A stretch of 64,000 nt of DNA, from NCBI GenBank assembly GCA_019634365.1, contig JAHQVM010000070.1, forward strand, positions 1 through 64,000. Reading direction: 5' to 3'. Positions 8,891 to 16,578 of the stretch are shown here, piece by piece. The stretch is from Flavobacteriaceae bacterium (lineage in GTDB: Bacteria > Bacteroidota > Bacteroidia > Flavobacteriales > Flavobacteriaceae). A model generated the notes under the pieces. It did no database searches and was not told the DNA's origin. It saw only the letters and a program-made list of their open reading frames with translations. Position numbers and translations under genes: made by a program. Each line of letters opens with the position of its first letter. The stretch's first letter is position 1.

Positions 8891-10107
8891 ACTTTTTTCA
8901 CAATTAACGGTGGTTCGTCATAGTTTTCTCCTAGGCCTAAGGAGAAATATGCTTCATCAGTCTCGTGACCTACAATGGTGGCATCCAACAATAGATTATC
9001 ATAGGTGGTCGAGGCCGTTTTATGGAAAAGTGCCGAACAATACACAGTGCCTTCTACCTTTCCATAGAGGGACAACTTCCCATCGCAATAAACAGTTCCT
9101 CGAACGTCGGCGTCTTTGTTAATTTCCATACGGTTTCTGTCTTCGGAGATCAATCCATTTCCTTGCAGAATAACCCCTCCATTAACGGTGCTCTTCTTTT
9201 CTAGAACAATACTTCTTTCGAGTTCATCATCTGCCGCAGTAACAGCCAGTACGGAAGGATATTTTAGAGTGGTATTCTCCTCTAAGGTGATATGGGTCGT
9301 GGCCATGACCTGCAAGGAACCCGTAAACCCTTTTTCAAAGATCACTTTGGGAGCCTTGATAATGATATCTTCCAACTCACTCGATTTGTGCACATATAGG
9401 GTATCCTTGGATACCAAAATGATATTGCCTTTTAGCCTTATGTCTTCCAGTCGGGCATCCCATTCAATAACCCATGTAGGTTTATGAAAAGGGTTGATAT
9501 GTTCTTTCCCTTCGAGATCGCCCTGTAAATAGTACCTGTAGTTGGGAGAAGGTTCGAAATGCAATGGATTTAGTTTCGGAATCCTTTTATGGGAGGCCTT
9601 CACACCACCCTGATGCCGAGCATCGAAAAGAGAGGATTTGGAATTGATCGTGACCTTTTTAATCCTTCCACTGGGAATCTCAATATCCCCTTTAATCAAA
9701 GTTTTACCCGCTATTTTTAATTCTCCATCGTCATTACGCACAAAAAGAGTAGGCTCTGATGGGCTACTTTTATGCCCAGCTAAAAAGTGTCTTGAAATGG
9801 TATCCCTTTTATGAAAGGATTTCAACTCCCACTTTTGGAAGAATCCCCAAGGAGTAACTTTAAACTCAGTTTTGGAAGCCGTTCCTTCGAATAACTGAAT
9901 GGTCTTTCCATTAGGTGGCACTTGGGTTAATGTACCCGAGCGCAGGTAGGCGACTGCCGAGGTATTGGCATCGATTAACTCCGATCGGGTTCCATAATAA
10001 TCGTTAAGGGACAGGTTTAAGGAAAATACCAGTAGCATCGCCGAACACAATATGCCGATGACCAGTGATATAAAAATGGCATAAGCCAAAGATGCTGCCT
10101 TAATCAT
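8887..10107 (-). CDS. Large pilin-like protein with bactofilin-like beta-helix body (GspK position)
   Basis: A 406-residue protein. The N-terminus MIKAASLAYAIFISLVIGIL looks like a class III leader cut after Ala4, but +5 is Tyr9, not Glu; GspK, the large tip pseudopilin, also lacks Glu5. The body is not GspK-like. It is beta-rich with repeated short strands, and residues near 340-375 (VRGTVYCDGKLSLYGKVEGTVYC) match the VxGxVxxxGxLxxxGxVxG periodicity of bactofilin-type parallel beta-helices. It precedes the minor pseudopilins with a 4-base overlap and overlaps the MORN gene by 8 bases. Inference: a pseudopilus-tip or membrane-anchored adhesin-like component. The function is unknown. Confidence 0.75.
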   Translation of the reverse strand: MIKAASLAYAIFISLVIGILCSAMLLVFSLNLSLNDYYGTRSELIDANTSAVAYLRSGTLTQVPPNGKTIQLFEGTASKTEFKVTPWGFFQKWELKSFHKRDTISRHFLAGHKSSPSEPTLFVRNDDGELKIAGKTLIKGDIEIPSGRIKKVTINSKSSLFDARHQGGVKASHKRIPKLNPLHFEPSPNYRYYLQGDLEGKEHINPFHKPTWVIEWDARLEDIRLKGNIILVSKDTLYVHKSSELEDIIIKAPKVIFEKGFTGSLQVMATTHITLEENTTLKYPSVLAVTAADDELERSIVLEKKSTVNGGVILQGNGLISEDRNRMEINKDADVRGTVYCDGKLSLYGKVEGTVYCSALFHKTASTTYDNLLLDATIVGHETDEAYFSLGLGENYDEPPLIVKKV

Positions 10108-10756
10108 TGTCTTTTTTTGTTTGCTTTGAGTTTTCTTCTAGTTCCTGACCTTCTTCGTTTTTTTTCTTTCTGAATATTTTTTTGAAAGGTTTCAATACCC
10201 TTTTCATGAACGGCTTTTTACCGGCTAGGGAATCCATTCTCTTTTTTACAATCCTAGGCGGTTCTTGGTAGGCAATTCCCTTGTCATACCATAGGGTGTC
10301 CTTGGTTTTGAAGTTTAACCACATCCCATTCTTGATGCCTTTTCTGTATTTGCCCGAACTTATTAGAGTTCCCGTCTCATCATATCCTTTGTAGGCGCCA
10401 TCTAAGAGGCCATTGCTCCAACTTTCCTCCGTTTTCAATGTGCCTTCTGGATACCATTGTTTCCACGTTCCAGTTTTAAGTCCATACTTAAAATCCCCCT
10501 TTTCGGCCAATTGGTATCCTTTGAAATACTTCTGGTATTCTGAGTGCAATAAATCTCCTCCTGTGGCTCCCTGTGATTTGTGGATTTCGCCCGCTTTGTA
10601 CCAATAGTACATTCTGTCTTTTTGGGCTTCCTTGTTTTTGAGCGATACATAAAAATGAATATCGAACTCTTTGTTCCGAATCACTTTTTTCTGAATCTTC
10701 GAAACTGTAAAGCCTAGAGTTAGCAGCGCTATGGCTGAAATAAGAAACCACTTCAT
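10100..10756 (-). CDS. MORN-repeat protein heading the secretion operon
   Basis: A 218-residue protein from the chosen ATG at 10756, which gives a clean N-terminal membrane segment MKWFLISAIALLTLGFTV. An upstream in-frame ATG at 10816 would add a second hydrophobic stretch and cannot be excluded. Residues 70-160 hold about three MORN/YwqK-type repeats (G.YKxGxKxGxWKxWYPxGTL, GLLDGxYKGYDExGTL, GIKNGMWLNF). The C-terminus is highly basic (KKIFRKKK) then acidic. It overlaps the beta-helix pilin-like gene by 8 bases and is the first gene of the operon. MORN repeats often mediate membrane or protein contacts; the specific role here is unknown. Confidence 0.78.
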   Translation of the reverse strand: MKWFLISAIALLTLGFTVSKIQKKVIRNKEFDIHFYVSLKNKEAQKDRMYYWYKAGEIHKSQGATGGDLLHSEYQKYFKGYQLAEKGDFKYGLKTGTWKQWYPEGTLKTEESWSNGLLDGAYKGYDETGTLISSGKYRKGIKNGMWLNFKTKDTLWYDKGIAYQEPPRIVKKRMDSLAGKKPFMKRVLKPFKKIFRKKKNEEGQELEENSKQTKKDND

Positions 10757-10847
10757 ATCAATAGGTTTAATCAAAAAGGTTGAAATACAAGAAACCAATT
10801 TCCATAGGATTAACATGGCTAATGCGGCCTTGGGTAGTCTAGAATCA

Positions 10848-10878
10848 CGAATGATTCGTCAACATTCATGAATTCATG
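10848..10878. promoter_or_regulatory. Overlapping palindromes, candidate operator of the secretion operon
   Basis: CGAAT-G-ATTCG (10848-10858), ATTCATGAAT (10864-10873) and CATGAATTCATG (10867-10878) are clustered immediately downstream of the predicted minus-strand start site. An identical ATTCATGAAT recurs at 11053-11062 in the same spacer. The binding protein is unknown. Confidence 0.45.
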
Positions 10879-10887
10879 GCATCACCA

Positions 10888-10916
10888 CAAATATGTTGTA
10901 AGATGACACCAACCAA
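10888..10916 (-). promoter_or_regulatory. Candidate flavobacterial promoter of the secretion operon
   Basis: Read on the minus strand: TTG (10916-10914), an 18-base spacer, then CATATTTG (10895-10888), one mismatch from the Bacteroidota -7 consensus TAnnTTTG. Transcription would start near 10883, so the palindromes at 10848-10878 would fall just inside the transcript start, an operator-like position. Confidence 0.5.
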
Positions 10917-11199
10917 CTGAGGCACCATTACCCTTTCGTTAATCAATCTTCAATAAATCTGGAGGGGAGATTATTTGTGTTCTTCCAAAGAACAATTAAA
11001 ACTACTTAAAATAACAGTAGGAAGGCGCCTATAACACGGTTGTGTGCACCATATTCATGAATCTCGACCAAATTAAAATTCATGTTGCTAATTTTCAGTT
11101 AGTTACATTTTTGTCTTGTTTCAAGTCGGCATTCATACTTAATTACCTGCAACCAAGGCATTGAGTTTTTTCCTAAATTGCATACACTAAGCATCGTGC

Positions 11200-12075
11200 A
11201 TGAATATCGCTGTACTATCTAGAGGGGAAAGCCTTTATTCCACGCAGAGTCTGCTCAAGGCAGGACTGGCAAGGAATCACAACATGGAAGTATTGGATCC
11301 TGCCCAATGCACCTTAGGAATTGAGAAAGGAAAAGCGGTGCTATCTTATTACGGTGAAATCATTAACGATCTCCATGCCGTAATCCCACGTGTTGGCGCT
11401 TCCAATACCTTTTATGGTTCTTCATTGGTACGGCATTTTCAATCCATGGGGGTTTTTTGTGTCGTAGGGGCTGAACCTATTCTACAATCGCGCAATAAAT
11501 GGACCTGCTTTCAGATACTTGCAAAGGCTGGGATTCCCATACCCAAGACCATTTTGGGAAATGCACAGGATATCGAATCGGTGTTGTCGAATTTCCAAAC
11601 GCTGCCCGTCATTATTAAGTTGCTTCAGGGTACCCATGGACAAGGAGTGATTTTAGCAGAAACCTACGCCTCGGCACTTTCTACCATAGAAACCCTAAAG
11701 GCTTCCAAGGTTCGATTTGTCATTCAGGAATTTATAGCAGAATCCAATGGTGCAGATCTTAGGGCTATCGTTGTGGATGGGAAAATCGTGGCCGCAATGA
11801 AACGGCAAAGTCGCGCAGGTGATTTCCGGTCCAACTTGCACCGCGGTGGTACTGCAGATGCCATTACCTTAAGCCATGCCCAAGAAAACATTGCATTACG
11901 GGCAGCACGCGCTTTGCGTATGGGCGTATGTGGAGTGGATATTCTTGAATCTGAAAAGGGTCCCATGGTTTTGGAGGTAAACTCCACTCCAGGACTGGAG
12001 GGTATAGAAACCACAACTGGCATAGATGTTGCCACAAAAATCATTAATTATATAGAACGCAATAAACAAGCATGA
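11200..12075 (+). CDS. rimK: RimK-family ATP-grasp ligase (S6--L-glutamate ligase)
   Basis: A 291-residue ATP-grasp enzyme, close in length to E. coli RimK. An N-terminal Rossmann-like domain (1-95) precedes the ATP-grasp region, with the flexible lid around LLQGTHGQGVILAE, the SRAGDFRSNLHRGG loop (about 207-220) and the metal-binding end MVLEVNSTPGLEG. RimK adds glutamate residues to the C-terminus of ribosomal protein S6. Overlap by ATGA with the aspartoacylase-like gene and then a cyclo-ligase indicates one operon ending at the terminator at 13632. The substrate is assumed from family resemblance; related ATP-grasp peptide ligases cannot be excluded. Confidence 0.9.
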   Translation: MNIAVLSRGESLYSTQSLLKAGLARNHNMEVLDPAQCTLGIEKGKAVLSYYGEIINDLHAVIPRVGASNTFYGSSLVRHFQSMGVFCVVGAEPILQSRNKWTCFQILAKAGIPIPKTILGNAQDIESVLSNFQTLPVIIKLLQGTHGQGVILAETYASALSTIETLKASKVRFVIQEFIAESNGADLRAIVVDGKIVAAMKRQSRAGDFRSNLHRGGTADAITLSHAQENIALRAARALRMGVCGVDILESEKGPMVLEVNSTPGLEGIETTTGIDVATKIINYIERNKQA

Positions 12076-13043
12076 CCCCAAAAAAGGCCAACTCTATTAC
12101 CATTATGGACACCGAAATTGCTCCTGGAAGTTCTACAGAGCTCAATTTTAGTGTAGCCAATTTACATACAAATGCCCCAGTAGATGTTCCCATTATTATT
12201 GAAAGATCCAAGTGGGAGGGCCCAACGGTTTTGTTTACCGCCGGAATTCATGGGGATGAAGTAAACGGCATCGAGATTGTGCGACAAATGATCTCCAAAG
12301 GAATCAATCGTCCTAAAATGGGAACCATTATCTGCATTCCCATTGTGAACATTTTTGGTTTTCTGCAAAAAGTACGCGAATTCCCAGACGGAAGGGATCT
12401 AAACCGCTCTTTCCCCGGTAGTAAATCAGGCTCCTTAGCCGCCCAAGTGGCCTACAAGCTCATGAACGATATTGTTCCCCATGTAGACTACTGTATCGAT
12501 TTTCATACAGGAGGATCCAGCCGGTTTAATGTACCCCATATCCGTATCGATAAGGAACAAGACGAACTCTCCATATTGGCCAAGCAGTTCAATGCGCCTT
12601 TCATTTTGCATTCCAAAAACCTGAACAAATCCTTTCGAAGTGCCTGCCAGAAAAAGGGAATCCCATTGTTGTTATTCGAAGGTGGAAAATCCAATTCCAT
12701 CGACGCCATTGTAAGCAATACGGGGGTTAATGGTTCTAAACGAGTGCTACATCATCTCGGGATGCTTCGATCCAATTTCAAGGTTTCTTCCCCCAAGAAA
12801 TCGTCGATTGTTATCACCCAGAGTTCTTGGATCCGTGCACAAGCCTCCGGCATGTTCAAATCGGAAGTAAAGGTGGGCAGCCACATTGGGAAAAAAGATG
12901 TCATTGGGCATATTACCGATCCGTATGGCAAGATTCACCATTGGATAAAGTCGAGCCAGGAAGGTTTCGTAATCAATGTAAATGAAGCCCCTTTGGTTTA
13001 TCAAGGGGATGCTTTATTCCATGTTTCAACCGCGGTACAATAA
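12072..13043 (+). CDS. Succinylglutamate desuccinylase/aspartoacylase-family zinc hydrolase
   Basis: A 323-residue cytoplasmic M14-like enzyme. Zinc ligands are visible in FTAGIHGDEVNG (His and Glu) and DYCIDFHTG (His), and the DGRDLNRSFPG segment is typical of the AstE/AspA family. The C-terminal 70 residues form a small beta-rich (lipoyl-like) domain, KVGSHIGKKDVIGHITDPYG. It overlaps rimK by 4 bases. Family members beside rimK are common, and a role in trimming glutamyl modifications made by RimK is plausible but not shown. It joins the next gene by a TAATG-type one-base overlap. Confidence 0.9.
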   Translation: MTPKKANSITIMDTEIAPGSSTELNFSVANLHTNAPVDVPIIIERSKWEGPTVLFTAGIHGDEVNGIEIVRQMISKGINRPKMGTIICIPIVNIFGFLQKVREFPDGRDLNRSFPGSKSGSLAAQVAYKLMNDIVPHVDYCIDFHTGGSSRFNVPHIRIDKEQDELSILAKQFNAPFILHSKNLNKSFRSACQKKGIPLLLFEGGKSNSIDAIVSNTGVNGSKRVLHHLGMLRSNFKVSSPKKSSIVITQSSWIRAQASGMFKSEVKVGSHIGKKDVIGHITDPYGKIHHWIKSSQEGFVINVNEAPLVYQGDALFHVSTAVQ

Positions 13044-13606
13044 TGGATAAAAGCGAACTCAGAAGATCGTATTTTAACCGAAGGCAAGAACTCACCACTG
13101 CACAAATAGAGGATAACAGCATTGCCATTGCCAATAGGGTATTGGAATTACCCATCTGGGAGGCGACCTATTTCCACATATTCCTGTCCATTCTGGAGAA
13201 AAAGGAGGTGAACACCGAATTTCTGCTGCACATCCTTCAAGGGCGTGATAAAAGTATTGTTGTGCCCAAAGCATTCTTCAAAACAGGTGAATTGAATCAC
13301 ATTCTACTTCAGGAGCATACGAAGATTACCCTATCACAGTATGGCATCCCAGAACCTGTTGAAGGCATTGAGGTCCCTGTTATAAAACTGGAGGTAATTT
13401 TCATTCCATTATTGGCCTTTGATAACGATGGCAACAGACTTGGATATGGCAAAGGCTTCTATGATCGATTTTTATCGCAATGCCATCCCAATACCATCAA
13501 GATTGGCCTGTCATTTTTCGAACCAGAGCCCATCATACCCCATAACGATAAGGACATTCCACTGGACTATTGCATTACCCCAAAAAACACCCATTCCTTT
13601 TCTTGA
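13043..13606 (+). CDS. 5-formyltetrahydrofolate cyclo-ligase
   Basis: A 187-residue enzyme of usual family length. The signature FIPLLAFDNDGNRLGYGKGFYDRFL region (about 120-145) contains the ATP/folate-binding GYGKGFYD motif, and the N-terminus has the typical basic KSELRRSYFNRRQEL start. It converts 5-formyl-THF to 5,10-methenyl-THF using ATP, recycling folate in the cytoplasm. It is the last gene of the rimK operon, sharing one base with the preceding stop codon, and is followed by a strong terminator. Confidence 0.93.
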   Translation: MDKSELRRSYFNRRQELTTAQIEDNSIAIANRVLELPIWEATYFHIFLSILEKKEVNTEFLLHILQGRDKSIVVPKAFFKTGELNHILLQEHTKITLSQYGIPEPVEGIEVPVIKLEVIFIPLLAFDNDGNRLGYGKGFYDRFLSQCHPNTIKIGLSFFEPEPIIPHNDKDIPLDYCITPKNTHSFS

Positions 13607-13631
13607 TTAATTCCCTGGATACGCCCGTCAT

Positions 13632-13659
13632 CCCTTTATTTTAAAGGGTTTCTTTTTTT
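13632..13659 (+). terminator. Rho-independent terminator of the rimK operon
   Basis: A perfect stem CCCTTTA / TAAAGGG (13632-13638 and 13642-13648) with a TTT loop, followed by a T-rich tract. Confidence 0.85.
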
Positions 13660-13695
13660 ATACTATATTACGGCCCCCAAATTGACTGATTAACC

Positions 13696-14835
13696 ATGTT
13701 TTTGACGCAGAAGAAGAAAAGTAAACCATCATTGGAAGAATCTACTTATAATCCAGACCAAGAAGCATATTTTGGTAATTTTTATTACAAAGATGTGGCC
13801 GAACTTACCCATGCGGGTGGTTGGACTGTCTTATTCCAAGAAAAAAAGAGCTATCTGGATCCGGAAGCCCGTCGTATCCTCAATACCCCAGAAAATTATC
13901 GCCCTTCCTTGAGAACTGCTTTAGACTTCTATGCGGAAGAACATAAGGCCAAAGCCAGCGAAGCTTTTATGGCCTGCAGTATGGGAACCCCCTTTAGTAC
14001 CACCATTAAAATGGTCACATATGATAAGAAGGAATTTTGGGCAAAAGCCGTAGGAAGACCAATATTCAATGAAAACCAAGAGATCGTTGGTATCCAAGGG
14101 GTCTTTCAGGACATTGATGAGTCCAAATTGAAAGAAATTAGTCTTGAAACATCGGTAAAAGTGATCGAATCCCAGAACTCACGACTCGTCAATTTTGCGC
14201 ACATTGTTTCCCATAATTTAAGATCGCATGCGAGTAATTTGGGGCTTACCTTAGATCTTCTGAAGTCTATCGATGACCCGGATGAAGAAGAGGAGTTGAA
14301 TTCGAGTTTATACGCTATTTCAGCAAGCCTTAATGAAACCATCAATCATTTGAATGAAATTGTAACAGCACAAACCCATGCCTTGGACGAACGCCGTTTA
14401 TTAAGCTTCGACCATGTGTTACAAAGCACCATAAGTTCTATTAGTAGGACCATTGAGGAAACGAGGACCGAAATTTTTTCGGATTTCTCGGAAGTCCCAG
14501 AGTTGAGGTATATCCCTTCGTATTTGGAAAGTATCTTCCTTAATTTAATTACCAACGCCATCAAATACCGTCATCCCGATAGAAATCCAGTGATCGACAT
14601 TTGCAGTTTTCGGGAAAATGAAAAGATTTGTCTAATGATAAAGGACAACGGCCTGGGCATTGATCTTGAAAAGCATGGTGACGAACTTTTTAATATGTAT
14701 CAAACCTTCCATACCGGTAAGGAATCGGTAGGAATTGGCCTATTTATAACCAAAAACCAAATTGAAACCCTTCAAGGAACCATTGACGTAGAAAGTACCG
14801 TGAATGAAGGGACCACATTTAAAATCGTATTTTAG
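13696..14835 (+). CDS. Soluble PAS-domain sensor histidine kinase
   Basis: A 379-residue protein without signal peptide or membrane helices. A PAS domain spans about 35-145, including the PAC-like VGIQGVFQDIDESKLKE. A HisKA-like helix follows with H173 in NFAHIVSHNLRSHASNL, a form common in Bacteroidota kinases. The HATPase domain has an N box NAIKYRHPDR, G1 DNGLGID, an F-box-like region and G2 SVGIGLFI. It probably senses a cytoplasmic signal through PAS and passes phosphate to the single-domain response regulator encoded directly downstream. The signal cannot be inferred. Confidence 0.92.
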   Translation: MFLTQKKKSKPSLEESTYNPDQEAYFGNFYYKDVAELTHAGGWTVLFQEKKSYLDPEARRILNTPENYRPSLRTALDFYAEEHKAKASEAFMACSMGTPFSTTIKMVTYDKKEFWAKAVGRPIFNENQEIVGIQGVFQDIDESKLKEISLETSVKVIESQNSRLVNFAHIVSHNLRSHASNLGLTLDLLKSIDDPDEEEELNSSLYAISASLNETINHLNEIVTAQTHALDERRLLSFDHVLQSTISSISRTIEETRTEIFSDFSEVPELRYIPSYLESIFLNLITNAIKYRHPDRNPVIDICSFRENEKICLMIKDNGLGIDLEKHGDELFNMYQTFHTGKESVGIGLFITKNQIETLQGTIDVESTVNEGTTFKIVF

Positions 14836-14857
14836 CATAACCGAAACCCCACACATT

Positions 14858-15283
14858 TTGACAAACCAACCCCCATCCCCAATCAAACTAGCGTGCATTA
14901 TCGATGATGATGACGTCTACATCAACCTAATTAAAAAGGTAATTAACATCCGAAAACTGTCGGAAAACCTGCTCATTTTCAAGAATGGTCGGGAAGCCCT
15001 TCAGTATTTTACACCCATTATTAAAGAGGAAGACCATCGCATTTTTCCAGAAATCATATTATTAGACCTCAACATGCCCGTGATGGACGGTTGGCGGTTT
15101 TTGGAGGAATTCACGAAAATTAAAACGGGAAAGGATGTAAAAACCACGCTTTATATTGTGAGTTCATCCATAAACCCTATGGATTTGGAGCGCGCCAAAG
15201 ACTTTTCCCTGGTCACCGATTATCTTGTAAAACCCGTAGATCTGGACGAATTTGAAGCTATTTTTGTGCGGAACAGTGCTTAG
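14858..15283 (+). CDS. Single-domain response regulator
   Basis: A CheY-like receiver of 141 residues from the TTG at 14858. An ATG at 14804 in the same frame would start inside the kinase gene and add 18 non-conserved residues, so the TTG start is preferred but not certain. The acidic pocket IIDDDD, the phosphoacceptor in ILLDLNMPVMDGW, the Thr/Ser position (IVSSS) and the Lys of LVKPVDLDEF are all present. There is no output domain, so it probably acts by protein contact or phosphorelay with the upstream kinase. Its end overlaps the convergent lspA stop by 4 bases. Confidence 0.9.
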   Translation: MTNQPPSPIKLACIIDDDDVYINLIKKVINIRKLSENLLIFKNGREALQYFTPIIKEEDHRIFPEIILLDLNMPVMDGWRFLEEFTKIKTGKDVKTTLYIVSSSINPMDLERAKDFSLVTDYLVKPVDLDEFEAIFVRNSA

Positions 15284-15864
15284 GCTTCTGTTTCGGTAGC
15301 AGTAACTTCGGTTGAAGCTTCTTTTACTTTTTTAGGAAAGGCTTTCCTGTTGAAAACTATCAATATCCCTACACCTGTACTAATGGCGGCATCGGCGATG
15401 TTGAATACCGGTGGAAAAAAGGAGAAGGAGAACATATCGACCACTTTTCCATGAAACCAAGTGCCATATCCTTGTTCCGGAAACATTCTTGCTACCTGGC
15501 CCACACTATCCTCGAAAATCACTCCATAGAATACAGAGTCGATGATATTTCCGAAGGCCCCAGCAAAAATAAAAGCCAATGCAAAGGTGAGAATAGCAGG
15601 TGCTTTTTTACGCACCGTGTCGTACATCCAATACCCTATTCCCGCAATGGCGAACAACCGGAAAATAGAAAGTATCAACTTTCCGTACTGTCCTGGGATC
15701 TCGACACCCCACGCCATTCCTGGATTCTCCACAAAATGGAATTTAAACCAACTAAAAACCTCAAATCCATCGCTTAGGGCATAGGTGGTTTTAATGTAAA
15801 TCTTAAGTGCCTGATCGGCAATAAGAATAAGGATGACAATAAGTAGGGCTTTTCGTATCGACAT
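15280..15864 (-). CDS. lspA: Lipoprotein signal peptidase (signal peptidase II)
   Basis: A 194-residue membrane protein with four predicted helices. The catalytic aspartates are in GNIIDSVFYG and FNIADAAIS, and the conserved FVENPGMAWG segment sits after the first helix. It removes signal peptides from diacylated prolipoproteins, such as those predicted at 886, 21047 and 38352. It lies downstream of ileS and the TraR/DksA gene, a common Bacteroidota arrangement. A charged C-terminal tail of about 20 residues is not part of the family core. A TATTTTTG box at 15882-15889 suggests its own promoter. Confidence 0.96.
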   Translation of the reverse strand: MSIRKALLIVILILIADQALKIYIKTTYALSDGFEVFSWFKFHFVENPGMAWGVEIPGQYGKLILSIFRLFAIAGIGYWMYDTVRKKAPAILTFALAFIFAGAFGNIIDSVFYGVIFEDSVGQVARMFPEQGYGTWFHGKVVDMFSFSFFPPVFNIADAAISTGVGILIVFNRKAFPKKVKEASTEVTATETEA

Positions 15865-15881
15865 AGTCTAATATAATTGCG

Positions 15882-15889
15882 CAAAAATA
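15882..15889 (-). promoter_or_regulatory. Candidate -7 box for lspA
   Basis: The minus strand reads TATTTTTG, a match to TAnnTTTG, ending 17 bases before the lspA ATG. No clear TTG is seen at the usual upstream spacing, so it may be weak. Confidence 0.35.
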
Positions 15890-15897
15890 AAGAAATA

Positions 15898-16527
15898 TTA
15901 TTGGCTGGACTTCATAATTACATCTCCATTAACACTTTGGGCAACGACCTCGTACCAACCCTCTGCTGGAAGGAGGTTTTCCACCCTTCCCCGCACAGAT
16001 TGAGCCTTTCCCGAAACCCCGGGTTGTGCAAATACCTTGATAAATCCATGCCGGGAATTGAGTTGGGCATTGCCCAAAAAATCCGTTAGGGTACAATTTC
16101 CATTATTCAATCCCGTATACAGGTTCTCAAAGGAGCCCGAAGCCTCCACCGAAGCTAAAAATGAACTTATAAATACGGAACGATGCTTTGGAAGGGTTAC
16201 CGTCATTTCTATTGAAATTACTTTATGGGCGGCCAATTTATCATTGGCAGCTTCGAAATAAGGTGTATATCCTGTGGTAATGCGAAGGGTTCCTTCCACT
16301 TTGTTCACCGAAAGGACCACGTTTTCATAGTTCTCACCTTCTACCTCGGTATGGACTTCAATCGTATCTGTTGACCCCGTCTCTACCTTAATAAGAAATA
16401 CTTGGTCACTTACAATTTCCAATTTTTCAACCCCTTTAGCATCCAACGAACGTTGGATCACCTTCTGTGCCTGACAGGGCAGCACACACAGGGACAATAG
16501 GATGATATGAAAGCTAATTTTTAACAT
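15898..16527 (-). CDS. DUF4097-like adhesin-family exported protein
   Basis: A 209-residue protein with a Sec signal peptide ending at PCQAQ (about residue 20). The mature part is a repetitive beta-strand pattern (short V/I-rich strands such as HRSVFISSFLASVEASG and VSGKAQSVRGRVENL), like the beta-helix of DUF4097/DUF2807 auto-transported-head-like proteins of Bacteroidota. The location is probably periplasmic or outer surface and the function is unknown. The start codon immediately follows the T-tract of a terminator that closes the upstream TraR/DksA gene, so how it is transcribed is unclear. Confidence 0.78.
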   Translation of the reverse strand: MLKISFHIILLSLCVLPCQAQKVIQRSLDAKGVEKLEIVSDQVFLIKVETGSTDTIEVHTEVEGENYENVVLSVNKVEGTLRITTGYTPYFEAANDKLAAHKVISIEMTVTLPKHRSVFISSFLASVEASGSFENLYTGLNNGNCTLTDFLGNAQLNSRHGFIKVFAQPGVSGKAQSVRGRVENLLPAEGWYEVVAQSVNGDVIMKSSQ

Positions 16528-16551
16528 AAAAAAGCCCCTGAAGTAAGGGGC
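16528..16551 (-). terminator. Terminator after the ileS-TraR/DksA operon, abutting the next start codon
   Basis: On the minus strand a GCCCCT / AGGGGC stem (16551-16546 with 16539-16534) is followed by six T residues (16533-16528) and then directly by the ATG at 16527. Confidence 0.8.
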
Positions 16552-16578
16552 CTATTAGTGTCGATATTTAAAATATCC

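Larger units (their letters stand above)
10757..11199. other. Divergent spacer between secretion operon and rimK operon
   Basis: This non-coding spacer of over 380 bases carries a minus-strand promoter-like pair (10888-10916), an odd palindrome CGAAT-G-ATTCG at 10848-10858, the palindrome ATTCATGAAT at 10864-10873 (which also overlaps a CATGAATTCATG palindrome at 10867-10878) and a second ATTCATGAAT at 11053-11062. No convincing ORF or RNA gene was seen. No clear TAnnTTTG promoter for rimK was found. Confidence 0.6.
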
